Assembly (NCBI RefSeq): GCF_004684055.1
Contig: NZ_SRIB01000001.1
Coordinates: 236,501-300,500 of the forward strand
Direction of reading: 5' to 3'
DNA: 64,000 nt
Origin: Soehngenia longivitae
GTDB taxonomy: Bacteria; Bacillota; Clostridia; Tissierellales; Tissierellaceae
Of the stretch, positions 36,592 to 45,678 are shown in pieces. The translations under genes and the position numbers were made by a program. Each line of letters starts with the position of its first letter. Within the stretch, counting starts at the first letter, position 1. A model generated the notes under the pieces. It made no database searches and had not been told where the DNA came from. It saw nothing but the letters and a program-made list of their open reading frames with translations.

Positions 36592-37816
36592 GAAATAATA
36601 TTAGGATTAGGAGGAATAAAAAATGGCAAAGCAAAAATTTGAAAGAACAAAACCCCACGTAAATATTGGGACAATAGGACACGTAGACCATGGTAAGACT
36701 ACATTAACAGCAGCAATCACATTAGTATTAAATAAAAGATACGGTTCAGGTGAATTCGTAAGCTATGACAACATAGACAAAGCACCAGAAGAAAGAGAAA
36801 GAGGAATAACAATCTCAACATCACACGTAGAATACGAAACACCAAAAAGACACTATGCACACGTAGACTGCCCAGGACACGCTGACTATGTAAAGAACAT
36901 GATCACAGGAGCAGCACAAATGGACGGAGCAATACTAGTAGTATCAGCAGCAGACGGACCAATGCCACAAACAAGAGAACACATACTACTATCAAGACAA
37001 GTAGGAGTACCAAAGATAATAGTATTTTTAAACAAAGCAGACATGGTAGACGACCCTGAATTAATCGAACTAGTAGAAATGGAAGTAAGAGAACTACTAA
37101 ACGAATATGAATTTGACGGAGACAACACACCAATCATAGTAGGCTCAGCACTAAAAGCGCTAGAAGATCCAGACGGAGAATGGGGAGACAAGATAATAGA
37201 ATTAATGGAAGCAGTAGATGAATACATTCCACAACCAGAAAGACAAACAGACAAACCATTCCTAATGCCAGTAGAAGACGTATTCTCAATCACAGGAAGA
37301 GGAACAGTAGCAACAGGAAGAGTAGAAAGAGGAACAATCAAAGTAGGGGAAAGCGTAGAAATAGTAGGATTAACAGAAGAACCAAGAACAGTAGTAGTAA
37401 CAGGGCTAGAAATGTTCAAGAAACTACTAGACGAAGCACAAGCAGGAGACAACATAGGAGTACTATTAAGAGGAGTACAAAGGAACGAAATCGAAAGAGG
37501 CCAAGTACTAGCAAAACCAAAGACAATAAAACCACACAAGAAATTTGACGCAGAAGTATATGTATTAAGCAAAGAAGAAGGCGGAAGGCACACACCATTC
37601 TTCAATGGATACAGACCACAATTTTTCTTTGGGACAACAGATGTAACAGGGAACATTCAATTGCAAGAAGGAGTAGAAATGGTAATGCCAGGAGACAACG
37701 CAAGATTTAGCATTGAACTAATCACTCCAGTAGCAATGGAAGAAGGACAAAGATTCGCTATAAGAGAAGGCGGAAGGACAGTAGGAGCAGGAGTTGTAAC
37801 TAAGGTTTACGAATAA
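36592..37816 (+). repeat. Duplicated tuf block, copy 1 (other copy 52731-53955)
   Basis: From GAAATAATATTAGG, through the shared SD, to the tuf stop codon, 1225 bases match the copy at 52731-53955 with about a dozen differences, all synonymous as far as I can see. Similarity stops abruptly on both sides. Confidence 0.9.
36623..37816 (+). CDS. tuf: Elongation factor Tu, copy 1
   Basis: A 397-residue EF-Tu that brings aminoacyl-tRNA to the ribosome. G1 is [10 protein letters not shown]3 DCPGHADY, G4 NKADM; the switch region has RERGITI. The protein is identical to the copy at 52.8 kb. Codon use is strongly biased to A-ending codons, typical of top expression; this also opens long false antisense frames. 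SD AGGAGG is 8 bases before the ATG. A terminator follows directly. Confidence 0.98.
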   Translation: MAKQKFERTKPHVNIGTIGHVDHGKTTLTAAITLVLNKRYGSGEFVSYDNIDKAPEERERGITISTSHVEYETPKRHYAHVDCPGHADYVKNMITGAAQMDGAILVVSAADGPMPQTREHILLSRQVGVPKIIVFLNKADMVDDPELIELVEMEVRELLNEYEFDGDNTPIIVGSALKALEDPDGEWGDKIIELMEAVDEYIPQPERQTDKPFLMPVEDVFSITGRGTVATGRVERGTIKVGESVEIVGLTEEPRTVVVTGLEMFKKLLDEAQAGDNIGVLLRGVQRNEIERGQVLAKPKTIKPHKKFDAEVYVLSKEEGGRHTPFFNGYRPQFFFGTTDVTGNIQLQEGVEMVMPGDNARFSIELITPVAMEEGQRFAIREGGRTVGAGVVTKVYE

Positions 37817-37844
37817 AAATTAGGTCTTTTGACCTAATTTTTTT
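37817..37844 (+). terminator. Rho-independent terminator after tuf copy 1
   Basis: A 10-bp perfect stem (37817-37826 with 37831-37840), a TTTT loop and T residues to 37844, right after the stop. Confidence 0.93.
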
Positions 37845-37872
37845 ATGAAATGTATACGTGGAGTTGATTTTT

Positions 37873-38202
37873 ATGAGAGTTAGAAAAAGTGTACTAATAC
37901 TTCTTGTAGTATCAATATTATTAGTTAGCTCTTTTATAGTTTTCAAAGAAGAGAGAGATGTGAGATATACTGATGCAGAGCTCGAGGAAATGTCTGCTGA
38001 TGATTTATATGAAGTACTCACAAAAAATGGACTACAGGTGGATGAAAATTTAAAAAAAATACTCACTGAAGATCAGCTAGTAGAATATATAAAAAGTGAC
38101 TTTCATCTTCTAAAAAACGGTGGGACCTCAAGAAATTATTCAGAGTATGAAAAGCTGGCGGATGACATAAAGAATATATACGAAAATAATTTAAGAAAAT
38201 AA
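37873..38202 (+). CDS. Small membrane-anchored protein of unknown function
   Basis: A 109-residue protein with a basic start (MRVRKS), one hydrophobic helix at about 6-24 and an acidic, helical, probably external domain (TDAELEEMSADDLYEVLTKNGLQVD...). No lipobox cysteine is present, so it should be a bitopic membrane protein rather than a lipoprotein. The repeated D/E-ELxx-LTE pattern suggests helical hairpins. I recognise no family. ATG 37873 follows GTGGAG; the frame is open to 37858. It is wedged between tuf copy 1 and a tuf remnant, so it entered the locus before or with that duplication. Confidence 0.55.
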   Translation: MRVRKSVLILLVVSILLVSSFIVFKEERDVRYTDAELEEMSADDLYEVLTKNGLQVDENLKKILTEDQLVEYIKSDFHLLKNGGTSRNYSEYEKLADDIKNIYENNLRK

Positions 38203-38241
38203 TTGAAGCATTACGTCGACTTTGCAAATAAGACGGTGTCT

Positions 38242-38316
38242 TTATGCCAGTAGAATTCGTATTATCAATCACAGGAAGATAGACAGTAGAAGCAGGAGTT
38301 GCAGTTAAGGTTATGA
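38242..38316 (+). pseudogene. Decayed, internally deleted tuf fragment
   Basis: Bases 38242-38288 match tuf around ATGCCAGTAGAAGACG...CACAGGAAGAGG (37265-37312) with a few changes. Bases 38282-38316 match the tuf 3' end (ACAGTAGGAGCAGGAGTTGTAACTAAGG). The two parts are joined at an ACAGTAG shared by both sites in intact tuf, so about 460-480 bases of tuf are missing. There is no SD, start codon or open frame. It is the footprint of a third tuf copy. Confidence 0.85.
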
Positions 38317-38341
38317 AACATATCATGTTTTAAAATTTTAA

Positions 38342-38370
38342 TTGACATGAATATTGATTTATGATAGTTT
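38342..38370 (+). promoter_or_regulatory. Probable promoter of rpmG-secE-nusG
   Basis: A perfect -35 TTGACA (38342-38347) is followed by the weak -10 choices GATAGT (38363-38368, spacer 15) or TAGTTT (38365-38370, spacer 17). It lies just after the tuf remnant. Confidence 0.55.
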
Positions 38371-38446
38371 ATATAAGTAGCTTAAAAATGGGCAATTGTG
38401 TCCAAGTCTATGTACGGATAGATAGCTTATTTAGGGGGTGTGGTAG

Positions 38447-38596
38447 TTGAGAGATAGAGTAACATTAGCATGTACAGAATGCAAACAAAGAAATTATGTA
38501 ACTAAAAAGAACAAGAAAAACACAACTGAGAGAATAGAACTTAAAAAGTACTGCAAATTCTGCAAAACACATACCGTTCATAAAGAAACAAAATAA
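38447..38596 (+). CDS. rpmG: 50S ribosomal protein L33
   Basis: A 49-residue L33 beginning TTG-AGA-GAT ([17 protein letters not shown]) after TTAGGGGGTG. The zinc-binding cysteines are CTEC near residues 9-12 and CKFC at 36-39, so this is the zinc-containing (C+) form. It sits on the large subunit near the E site. It begins the rpmG-secE-nusG cluster. Confidence 0.94.
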   Translation: MRDRVTLACTECKQRNYVTKKNKKNTTERIELKKYCKFCKTHTVHKETK

Positions 38597-38620
38597 TATA
38601 TTCCATAAGGATGTGAAAAG

Positions 38621-38833
38621 ATGGCACAACCAACAGAAAAAACAAAAAAAACTGGGAAGCTCTCTTCTTATTTAAAAGGTGTAAAAGCAGAATTAAAAAA
38701 GGTCGTATGGCCTAATAGAAAAGAATTAACTAACTACACTGGCGTTGTATTATTTATGAGTGTGTTAGCTGCTATAGTGGTATATATACTTGATATCATA
38801 GTAGGAGGAGCGCTATCCTTAATAATTTCGTAG
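38621..38833 (+). CDS. secE: Preprotein translocase subunit SecE
   Basis: A 70-residue single-span SecE: a short amphipathic, lysine-rich start, the conserved LKGVKAELKKVVWPNRKEL motif, then one membrane helix (VVLFMSVLAAIVVYILDII). It clamps SecY, whose gene starts at 63.4 kb. SD is ATAAGGATGTG. It lies 24 bases after rpmG. Confidence 0.95.
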   Translation: MAQPTEKTKKTGKLSSYLKGVKAELKKVVWPNRKELTNYTGVVLFMSVLAAIVVYILDIIVGGALSLIIS

Positions 38834-38868
38834 TATAAGGGAGGGAAGGGGCAAATAGTCCCTATGAA

Positions 38869-39423
38869 ATGTCGGAAAAGGACCTAAGCAGGGAAGAAAG
38901 AGAGAAAAATGCTAAGTGGTATGTTGTACATACTTACTCCGGGCATGAAAATAAAGTAAAAGCGAATTTAGAGAAAATGGTTGAAAATCGGGGAATGAGA
39001 GACGATATATTTGAAGTAGTAGTGCCTACTGAAGAATATATAGATGCCAAATCTGATAAAAAAACTATTAAAGAAAGAAAAAAATTCCCGGGCTATGTCC
39101 TTGTTAAGATGATTATTAATGATGAATCATGGTACTTAGTTAGGAATACCAGAGGAGTTACAGGATTTGTCGGACCTTCCTCAAAACCGATTCCATTAAC
39201 TGATGAAGAGGTTAAGGCACTAGGGGTTGCTAAAAAGGCTAAAGTAATAGAATCTGATCTAAAAGTTGGAGAAGCAGTAAAAATAAAATCAGGACCATTT
39301 GAAAATTTTGCAGGAAATATAGATAGCATAAACCTAGAAAAACAAAAAGCAAAAGTTTTTGTATCTATGTTCGGAAGAGAGACTCTGGTTGAATTAGAAC
39401 TTGATCAAATAGAAAAAATTTAG
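38869..39423 (+). CDS. nusG: Transcription termination/antitermination factor NusG
   Basis: A 184-residue NusG. The NGN domain contains WYVVHTYSGHENKVKANLEK and KKFPGYVLVKM, the RNA polymerase-binding face; the C-terminal KOW domain has VGEAVKIKSGPFENFAGNI. ATG 38869 is the only start that fits the family. The SD-like GGGAGGG at 38839-38845 lies unusually far upstream (23 bases), but a 5-bp hairpin (38847-38851 with 38859-38863) could bring it to normal distance. Confidence 0.95.
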   Translation: MSEKDLSREEREKNAKWYVVHTYSGHENKVKANLEKMVENRGMRDDIFEVVVPTEEYIDAKSDKKTIKERKKFPGYVLVKMIINDESWYLVRNTRGVTGFVGPSSKPIPLTDEEVKALGVAKKAKVIESDLKVGEAVKIKSGPFENFAGNIDSINLEKQKAKVFVSMFGRETLVELELDQIEKI

Positions 39424-39495
39424 TTGATTTATAAGCAATTTTGCTTTATAAATATATTTATGTAATGGCAAATGCCATATAAGGAGGTGGAAATT

Positions 39496-39921
39496 TTGGC
39501 TAAGAAAGTAATGGCTGTAGTTAAGTTGCAAATACCAGCTGGTAAAGCTACTCCGGCTCCACCTGTAGGTACGGCTTTGGGACCACACGGAGTTAATATT
39601 ATGCAATTTACAAAAGAATTCAATGCAAGGACACAAGACCAACTAGGAATGATCATACCAGTAGTACTAACTGTATATCAAGATAGATCATTCTCGTTCA
39701 TCACTAAAACACCACCAGTGCCAATACTCATTAAAAAAGCACTTGGGATAGAATCGGGTTCTAGTGAACCAAACAAAAAGAAAGTTGGAAAGCTTACACA
39801 AGCTAAGATAAAAGAAATAGCTGAAGTGAAAATGCCTGACTTAAATGCTGGAAGCCTAGAAGCTGCAATGAGTATGGTTGCTGGGACAGCAAGAAGTATG
39901 GGAGTGGAAGTAGAGAAATAA
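39496..39921 (+). CDS. rplK: 50S ribosomal protein L11
   Basis: A 141-residue L11 starting at TTG 39496 ([29 protein letters not shown]), 7 bases after AAGGAGGTG. The upstream ATG at 39472 would put the SD inside the gene. L11 forms the GTPase-associated stalk base with 23S rRNA and is needed for RelA-type responses. The C-terminal domain includes [14 protein letters not shown]. Between nusG and rplK are two small hairpins, one (ATGGC/GCCAT, 39465-39478) ending just before the SD. Confidence 0.96.
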   Translation: MAKKVMAVVKLQIPAGKATPAPPVGTALGPHGVNIMQFTKEFNARTQDQLGMIIPVVLTVYQDRSFSFITKTPPVPILIKKALGIESGSSEPNKKKVGKLTQAKIKEIAEVKMPDLNAGSLEAAMSMVAGTARSMGVEVEK

Positions 39922-39965
39922 ACAAGTGGGAGGAATTTCCGTTAATACCACAAGGAGGTAATTAG

Positions 39966-40664
39966 ATGCCAAAGAGAGGTAAAAAATATCAAGATAGTTT
40001 AAAGCTTATTGAAAAAAGTAAGGTTTACGATGTTGATGAAGCATTGGAGTTAGTAATCCAAACTGCAAAAGCAAATTTTGATGAAACAATCGAACTCTCA
40101 GTAAGATTAGGGGTAGACCCAAGACATGCTGATCAACAAGTAAGAGGTGCAGTAGTACTACCACACGGAACTGGAAAAACTAGAAAAGTTTTAGTAATAG
40201 CTAAAGGCGATAAGTTAAAAGAAGCTGAAGAAGCAGGAGCAGATTATGTAGGTGGAGAAGAATTAGTTACAAAGATTCAAAATGAAAACTGGTTTGACTT
40301 TGATGTAGTAGTTGCTACACCAGATATGATGGGTATTGTTGGAAGAATTGGTAGAATTCTTGGACCTAAAGGATTAATGCCAAACCCAAAATCAGGTACT
40401 GTTACATTTGATATAGAAAAAGCTGTAAAAGATATTAAAGCAGGTAAAGTTGAGTACAGAGTTGACAAAGAGAGTATAGTACACGTACCAATTGGGAAAA
40501 AATCATTTGGAGTAGAAAAGCTAAAAGATAATTTTGTTGCAATAATTGATGCTTTAATTAAAGCAAAACCTGCAGCAGCTAAAGGGAAATACTTAAAGTC
40601 AGTTGTTGTATCTAGCACTATGGGACCTGGCATAAAAATAAACCCAGCTAAACTTAGTGACTAA
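39966..40664 (+). CDS. rplA: 50S ribosomal protein L1
   Basis: A 232-residue L1. The start [25 protein letters not shown], the [26 protein letters not shown] segment and the [14 protein letters not shown] motif are standard. L1 forms the mobile stalk by the E site and usually represses its own rplK-rplA mRNA; a GTGG...CCAC hairpin lies in the intergenic gap at about 39926-39953. Confidence 0.97.
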   Translation: MPKRGKKYQDSLKLIEKSKVYDVDEALELVIQTAKANFDETIELSVRLGVDPRHADQQVRGAVVLPHGTGKTRKVLVIAKGDKLKEAEEAGADYVGGEELVTKIQNENWFDFDVVVATPDMMGIVGRIGRILGPKGLMPNPKSGTVTFDIEKAVKDIKAGKVEYRVDKESIVHVPIGKKSFGVEKLKDNFVAIIDALIKAKPAAAKGKYLKSVVVSSTMGPGIKINPAKLSD

Positions 40665-40687
40665 TTAATTGAATTAAAATCAAATAT

Positions 40688-40780
40688 TACCGCAGACAGT
40701 AGGTGCTATATGCTTAATATCCTACCGAGGAATTAAACCATGAAAATTTGGTCTCTTCACAGTCTGCGAAAGAGACCTTT
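40688..40780 (+). promoter_or_regulatory. Ribosomal protein L10 leader with terminator-like hairpin
   Basis: The 5' part CGCAGAC (40691-40697) pairs with GTCTGCG (40762-40768), enclosing an irregular hairpin (TAGGTGCTATATGCTTAATATCCTA). This is the shape of the L10 leader that binds L10(L12)4. A second stem, GGTCTCTT (40750-40757) with AAGAGACC (40770-40777), is followed by TTTATTATT and contains the GTCTGCG in its loop. So the two cannot form fully together, which suggests autogenous control of rplJ-rplL by attenuation. Confidence 0.85.
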
Positions 40781-40809
40781 ATTATTATACACTTTGGAGG
40801 TGATAGCAA

Positions 40810-41337
40810 GTGAAGGAACAAACTCTTCAAGCTAAATCACAAATCGTTGAAGAAATCAAAGAGAAAATTGAATCATCTCAATCTTTAGTTTTGGTTGACT
40901 ACAGAGGATTAAATGTTGCTGAATTAACTGAACTAAGAAAGAGATACAGAGAAGCTGGAGTGGAGTATAAAGTTTATAAAAATACAATGATGAGTTTTGC
41001 ATTTAAAGATCTTGACTTAAGAGAATTTGAGGATTACCTAAAAGGACCATCAGCAGTAGCTTTCAGCATAAATGATCCAGTATCAGCTGCTAAGATTACA
41101 ACAGAATTTGCTAAGACAAATGATAAATTGAAAATCAAAGCTGGTATAGTTGATGGAAAAATAATTGACGAAAAAGGAGTAAAAGACTTAGCGGAATTAC
41201 CACCAAGAGAAGTCTTGATAGCACAAGTACTTGGCGGATTCAACAGTCCAATTCAAGGATTTGCAAATGTATTACAAGGAACAATGAGAGGATTAGTAAT
41301 AGCGCTTAATGCAATAGCAGAGCAAAAAACAGCATAA
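40810..41337 (+). CDS. rplJ: 50S ribosomal protein L10
   Basis: A 175-residue L10, the base of the L7/L12 stalk. The N-terminus QIVEEIKEKIESSQSLVLVDYRGLNVAELTELRKR and the VYKNTMMSFAF segment are typical; the C-terminal helix binds L12 dimers. Start is GTG at 40810 after TTGGAGGTGA. It follows the L10 leader, and the L12 gene follows in 30 bases. Confidence 0.96.
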   Translation: MKEQTLQAKSQIVEEIKEKIESSQSLVLVDYRGLNVAELTELRKRYREAGVEYKVYKNTMMSFAFKDLDLREFEDYLKGPSAVAFSINDPVSAAKITTEFAKTNDKLKIKAGIVDGKIIDEKGVKDLAELPPREVLIAQVLGGFNSPIQGFANVLQGTMRGLVIALNAIAEQKTA

Positions 41338-41367
41338 AAAAAATAAAAAATATGGAGGTAAACATAA

Positions 41368-41751
41368 ATGGCAAGTGAAAAAGTATTAAATTTAATTGAA
41401 GAGGTAAAGAATTTAACAGTATTAGAATTATCAGAATTAGTAAAAGCATTAGAGGAAGAATTTGGAGTTAGCGCAGCAGCACCAGCAGTTGCAGTAGCAG
41501 CTCAAGCAACTGTAGCAGCACCAGCAGCTGAAGAAGAAAAAACTGAATTTGATGTTATTCTTCAATCAGCAGGAGCAGAAAAAATAAAAGTTATTAAAGT
41601 AGTAAGAGAATTAACTGGTTTAGGATTAAAAGAAGCAAAAGATTTAGTTGATGGAGCACCAAAACCAGTTAAAGAAGGAGCTTCAAAAGAAGAAGCTGAA
41701 AGCATTAAAGCAAAATTAGAAGAAGTTGGAGCAACTGTAGAAGTAAAATAG
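41368..41751 (+). CDS. rplL: 50S ribosomal protein L7/L12
   Basis: A 127-residue L12. The N-terminal dimer domain ([29 protein letters not shown]) is followed by an Ala/Val-rich hinge near residues 32-52 and the C-terminal factor-binding domain [33 protein letters not shown]. It recruits EF-G, EF-Tu and IF2 to the ribosome. Strong SD ATGGAGGT. Confidence 0.97.
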   Translation: MASEKVLNLIEEVKNLTVLELSELVKALEEEFGVSAAAPAVAVAAQATVAAPAAEEEKTEFDVILQSAGAEKIKVIKVVRELTGLGLKEAKDLVDGAPKPVKEGASKEEAESIKAKLEEVGATVEVK

Positions 41752-41775
41752 TTTATAAGACTTAAAAATTAATAT

Positions 41776-41802
41776 TTGACTTACACAAAAAGGTGTGATA
41801 AT
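41776..41802 (+). promoter_or_regulatory. Possible internal promoter before rpoB
   Basis: TTGACT (41776-41781) and GATAAT (41797-41802), spacer 15, with a TGT extended -10 element. The short spacer is partly compensated by the TGT; it lies partly within the leader hairpin described next. Confidence 0.45.
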
Positions 41803-41908
41803 ATAATATATTGCATAATAATTATTATAATAGGCGATATATATTTATCACGCCTTTTGTAGTTTTTGGTTTTTTAACACCAAGAGCCACGGGCTTTTGG
41901 TTATTTTA
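41788..41908 (+). promoter_or_regulatory. rplL-rpoB intergenic hairpins, attenuator-like
   Basis: First hairpin: AAAAGGTGTGATAA (41788-41801) pairs with TTATCACGCCTTTT (41845-41858) over 14 bp with one G-U, enclosing an AT-only spacer, followed by a T-rich run (GTAGTTTTTGGTTTTTT). Second: CCAAGAGCC (41880-41888) with GGCTTTTGG (41892-41900), loop ACG, followed by TTATTTTAG. Both look like intrinsic terminators and could set the ratio of ribosomal protein to RNA polymerase transcripts. Confidence 0.7.
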
Positions 41909-41931
41909 GTTTATTGAGGGGTGAAGATTTA

Positions 41932-44900
41932 ATGGTACATCCTGTAACATTAGGTAAGCGGGAAAGAATGAGTTACTCAAGAATAAAAGAAGTGCTAGAC
42001 TTACCCGACTTAATTGAGGTACAAAAATCTTCCTACAAGTGGTTTCTTGAGGAAGGCTTAAGGGAGGTTTTTGATGACATCTCTCCAATTCAAGACTACA
42101 CTGGCAATCTAATCCTAGAATTCGTTGACTATTACATTGACAGTGAAGTTAAATATGATGAAATGGAAGCAAGGGAAAGAGACGCAAATTACTCTGCAGC
42201 ACTTAAAGTCAAGGTTAGACTGATAAACCGTGAAACTGGAGAGGTTAAAGAGCAGGAAGTATTTATGGGAGATATTCCATTAATGACTGATAAAGGAACA
42301 TTTGTAATCAATGGAGCGGAACGAGTAGTAGTTAGTCAATTAGTAAGATCTCCTGGAGTTTATTTTGTAGAAAGCATCGACAAGTCAGGTGAAAAAGTTT
42401 ACTCATCAACACTTATTCCAAACAGAGGAGCTTGGCTTGAGTATGAAACCGATGCTAATCACGTTATACATGTGAGAATTGATCGTACGAGGAAAGTTCC
42501 TATCACGACACTTTTGAGGGCGTTAAAAATTTCTTCTAATGCTGAGATCATAGACTTATTAGGAGAAACAGAAGAATTATTATTAACAATTGAAAAAGAC
42601 ACAACTACCAACGAAGAAGAAGCATTATTGGAAATTTATAAGAGATTAAGACCCGGAGAACCGCCTACTCTTGATAGTGCAAAGACTTTATTAAACAATC
42701 TTTTCTTTGATCCACGCAGATACGACTTAGCAAAAGTTGGACGATATAAATTCAACAAAAAATTAAGTTTATATAATAGAATTACAGATAGAAAATCAGC
42801 TGAAGATATCATTAATCCAGATACAGGCGAAATCTTAGTTGAAACAAATGAAATCATAACAAGACAGAAAGCAATTGAAATTGAAAATACTGGGATAAAC
42901 TCAGTCAAAATAATTTTAGATGATGGCAGAATAATAAAGGTATTATCCAATAATTTTGTAAGCGGGGAAGCATTTAATTTACCATTTTCATTAGAAGAAC
43001 TTGGGTTAAAAGAGAAAGTTTATTATCCGCTGATGAAAGAATTAGTAGATAATTACAAAGGGGAAGAGCTAAAACAAGCTATTAGAGATAGAATAAAGGA
43101 ATTGTCACCCAAACATATATTAGTAGATGACATAATAGCAAGCATGAATTATGAATTCAATTTATTTTATGGAGTAGGCAATTCAGATGACATCGACCAT
43201 TTAGGAAACAGAAGGTTGAGAAGTGTAGGAGAATTGTTGCAAAATCAATTTAGAATTGGTCTAGCAAGAATGGAAAGAGTAGTTAGAGAGAGAATGACAA
43301 TTCAAGATATGGATGTTGCCACTCCTCAAGCTTTGATAAATGTAAGACCAGTCACAGCAGCCATTAAAGAATTTTTTGGGAGCAGCCAATTATCTCAATT
43401 TATGGATCAGACAAATCCTCTAGCGGAGCTAACTCACAAGAGAAGAATGTCAGCATTGGGACCTGGGGGATTAAGTAGGGATAGAGCTGGATTTGAAGTC
43501 CGTGACGTTCACAACTCTCACTATGGAAGGATGTGCCCTATTGAGACACCTGAAGGTCCAAACATTGGACTGATAACATCTCTTACAACATATGCTAGAA
43601 TAAATGAATATGGATTTATAGAAGCTCCTTACAGGAGAGTAAAAAATGGACAAGTTACAGGAGAAATTGATTATCTCACTGCAGATGTAGAAGACGAATT
43701 AATAATAGCTCAATCAAATGAGCCATTAGATGAAGAGGATCGATTTATAAATAATAGGATTGTAGCTAGAGGTAAAATGGGCATTGTAGATATATTTAGG
43801 CCTGAAGAAATAGATTATATGGATGTTTCGCCGAAACAAATAGTATCTGTCGGGACTGCAATGATACCATTCTTAGAAAATGATGATGCTAATAGAGCGC
43901 TTATGGGTTCAAACATGCAGCGTCAAGCTGTCCCATTGCTTAAAACAGAAGCTCCTATAATCGGCACAGGTATTGAATATAAGGCAGCAAAAGATTCAGG
44001 AGTTGTAGTCATATCTAAAAATGCAGGGATTGTTGAAAAAGTTTCTGCAGATGAAATACTCATTAGAAGAGATAAAGATGGGCAGATCGACAGATATAAG
44101 CTGTTGAAATTCAAGAGGTCAAACCAAGGAACAACTATAAATCAAAGACCTATTGTACAACTTGGAGAAAGAGTTAGTGAATCGCAAATTATTGCAGATG
44201 GGCCAAGTACAGACCAAGGAGAAATAGCTTTAGGGAAAAATCTTTTAATCGCATTTATGACATGGGAAGGATATAACTATGAAGATGCGGTACTTCTAAA
44301 TGAGAGACTGGTTATTGAAGATGTCTTGACATCAGTTCACATTGAAGAATATGAATCCGAGGCAAGAGATACTAAACTAGGACCAGAAGAATTCACTAGA
44401 GATATACCTAATGTAGGCGAAGACATGCTCAAAGATCTAAATGAAAGAGGAATAATTAGGATTGGAGCAGAAGTCAAATCTGGCGATATATTGGTAGGCA
44501 AAGTAACTCCAAAAGGAGAGACCGAATTAACTCCAGAAGAAAGACTTTTAAGGGCAATATTTGGGGAAAAAGCCCGTGAGGTAAGAGACACATCGCTTAG
44601 AGTACCTCACGGAGAAAGCGGAATAGTAGTTGACGTAAAAATCTATACCATGGAAAATGGAGACGAATTGCCTCCAGGAGTTAATGAAATGGTAAGGGTT
44701 TATATAGCGACTAAAAGAAAGATAAATGTAGGAGACAAGATGTGCGGAAGACACGGGAATAAAGGTGTTGTTTCGAGAATTCTACCAAAAGAAGACATGC
44801 CATACATGCCAGATGGAACTCCAGTTGACGTAGTATTAAATCCTCTTGGAGTACCTTCGAGAATGAATTTAGGACAAGTGTTAGAAGTACATTTAGGTTT

Positions 44901-45639
44901 AGCAGCTAAAAAATTAGGTTGGCATATAGCGACGCCAGTCTTTGATGGAGCTAATGAAGAAGACATAATGGAAGCATTGAGAACTGCAGGCTTCCCTGAA
45001 AATGGGAAAATCGAGCTAAGAGATGGAAGAACCGGAGAAAAGTTTGCAAATCCTGTAACAGTAGGATATATGTATATGCTAAAACTCCACCACTTAGTAG
45101 ATGATAAAATTCATGCTAGATCAACTGGACCATATTCTTTAGTCACTCAGCAGCCACTAGGTGGTAAAGCACAGTTCGGAGGACAAAGATTTGGTGAAAT
45201 GGAAGTTTGGGCATTGGAAGCATATGGAGCAGCTCACACACTACAAGAAATTTTAACAGTTAAGTCAGATGATATTGTTGGAAGAGTAAAAACATATGAA
45301 GCTATAGTAAAAGGCGAAAACATTCCAGAGCCAGGTATACCAGAATCATTTAAAGTTTTAATTAAAGAGCTTCAAAGTTTAGCATTAGATGTAAAAATCA
45401 TTGGAGAAGATTCTGGAGAAATTGAATTAAAAGAATCAATTGATGATGATGTCACAGAATATGATTTTGCAGAAGGATCTGTTTCAGAATTTGGCTTAGA
45501 TGATATAGACGAAGATGAAGACAACAGTGTAATTGATGATGAATTTTCAAAACATAAATCAAAGGATGAAGTACCAGAAGGTTTTTTAATAAAGGAAAAA
45601 GATGATGATTTTGATGAATTTGTGGATGAAGATTTTTAA
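41932..45639 (+). CDS. rpoB: DNA-directed RNA polymerase subunit beta
   Basis: A 1235-residue beta subunit. The rifampicin-region core reads [23 protein letters not shown] followed by [15 protein letters not shown], with no classic resistance change that I can see. The active-site segments [10 protein letters not shown] and the C-terminal anchor [28 protein letters not shown] are intact. The last 65 residues are a strongly acidic tail (DDIDEDED..., ending FDEFVDEDF), seen in some clostridial RpoB. ATG 41932 follows GAGGGGTGA; the frame is open to 41914. rpoC starts 40 bases later. Confidence 0.97.
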   Translation: MVHPVTLGKRERMSYSRIKEVLDLPDLIEVQKSSYKWFLEEGLREVFDDISPIQDYTGNLILEFVDYYIDSEVKYDEMEARERDANYSAALKVKVRLINRETGEVKEQEVFMGDIPLMTDKGTFVINGAERVVVSQLVRSPGVYFVESIDKSGEKVYSSTLIPNRGAWLEYETDANHVIHVRIDRTRKVPITTLLRALKISSNAEIIDLLGETEELLLTIEKDTTTNEEEALLEIYKRLRPGEPPTLDSAKTLLNNLFFDPRRYDLAKVGRYKFNKKLSLYNRITDRKSAEDIINPDTGEILVETNEIITRQKAIEIENTGINSVKIILDDGRIIKVLSNNFVSGEAFNLPFSLEELGLKEKVYYPLMKELVDNYKGEELKQAIRDRIKELSPKHILVDDIIASMNYEFNLFYGVGNSDDIDHLGNRRLRSVGELLQNQFRIGLARMERVVRERMTIQDMDVATPQALINVRPVTAAIKEFFGSSQLSQFMDQTNPLAELTHKRRMSALGPGGLSRDRAGFEVRDVHNSHYGRMCPIETPEGPNIGLITSLTTYARINEYGFIEAPYRRVKNGQVTGEIDYLTADVEDELIIAQSNEPLDEEDRFINNRIVARGKMGIVDIFRPEEIDYMDVSPKQIVSVGTAMIPFLENDDANRALMGSNMQRQAVPLLKTEAPIIGTGIEYKAAKDSGVVVISKNAGIVEKVSADEILIRRDKDGQIDRYKLLKFKRSNQGTTINQRPIVQLGERVSESQIIADGPSTDQGEIALGKNLLIAFMTWEGYNYEDAVLLNERLVIEDVLTSVHIEEYESEARDTKLGPEEFTRDIPNVGEDMLKDLNERGIIRIGAEVKSGDILVGKVTPKGETELTPEERLLRAIFGEKAREVRDTSLRVPHGESGIVVDVKIYTMENGDELPPGVNEMVRVYIATKRKINVGDKMCGRHGNKGVVSRILPKEDMPYMPDGTPVDVVLNPLGVPSRMNLGQVLEVHLGLAAKKLGWHIATPVFDGANEEDIMEALRTAGFPENGKIELRDGRTGEKFANPVTVGYMYMLKLHHLVDDKIHARSTGPYSLVTQQPLGGKAQFGGQRFGEMEVWALEAYGAAHTLQEILTVKSDDIVGRVKTYEAIVKGENIPEPGIPESFKVLIKELQSLALDVKIIGEDSGEIELKESIDDDVTEYDFAEGSVSEFGLDDIDEDEDNSVIDDEFSKHKSKDEVPEGFLIKEKDDDFDEFVDEDF

Positions 45640-45678
45640 TGAAATTTCTATTAATATTATGAAAGGAGAGAGTGCTCC

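Noticed and set aside
36886-37656. Long antisense open frame (256 codons) inside tuf, repeated in the second tuf at 53025-53795
   Set aside because: It arises from the extreme A-ending codon bias of tuf; it has no SD, its product is Ser/Thr-rich low complexity, and both copies show it only because the tuf genes are the same.
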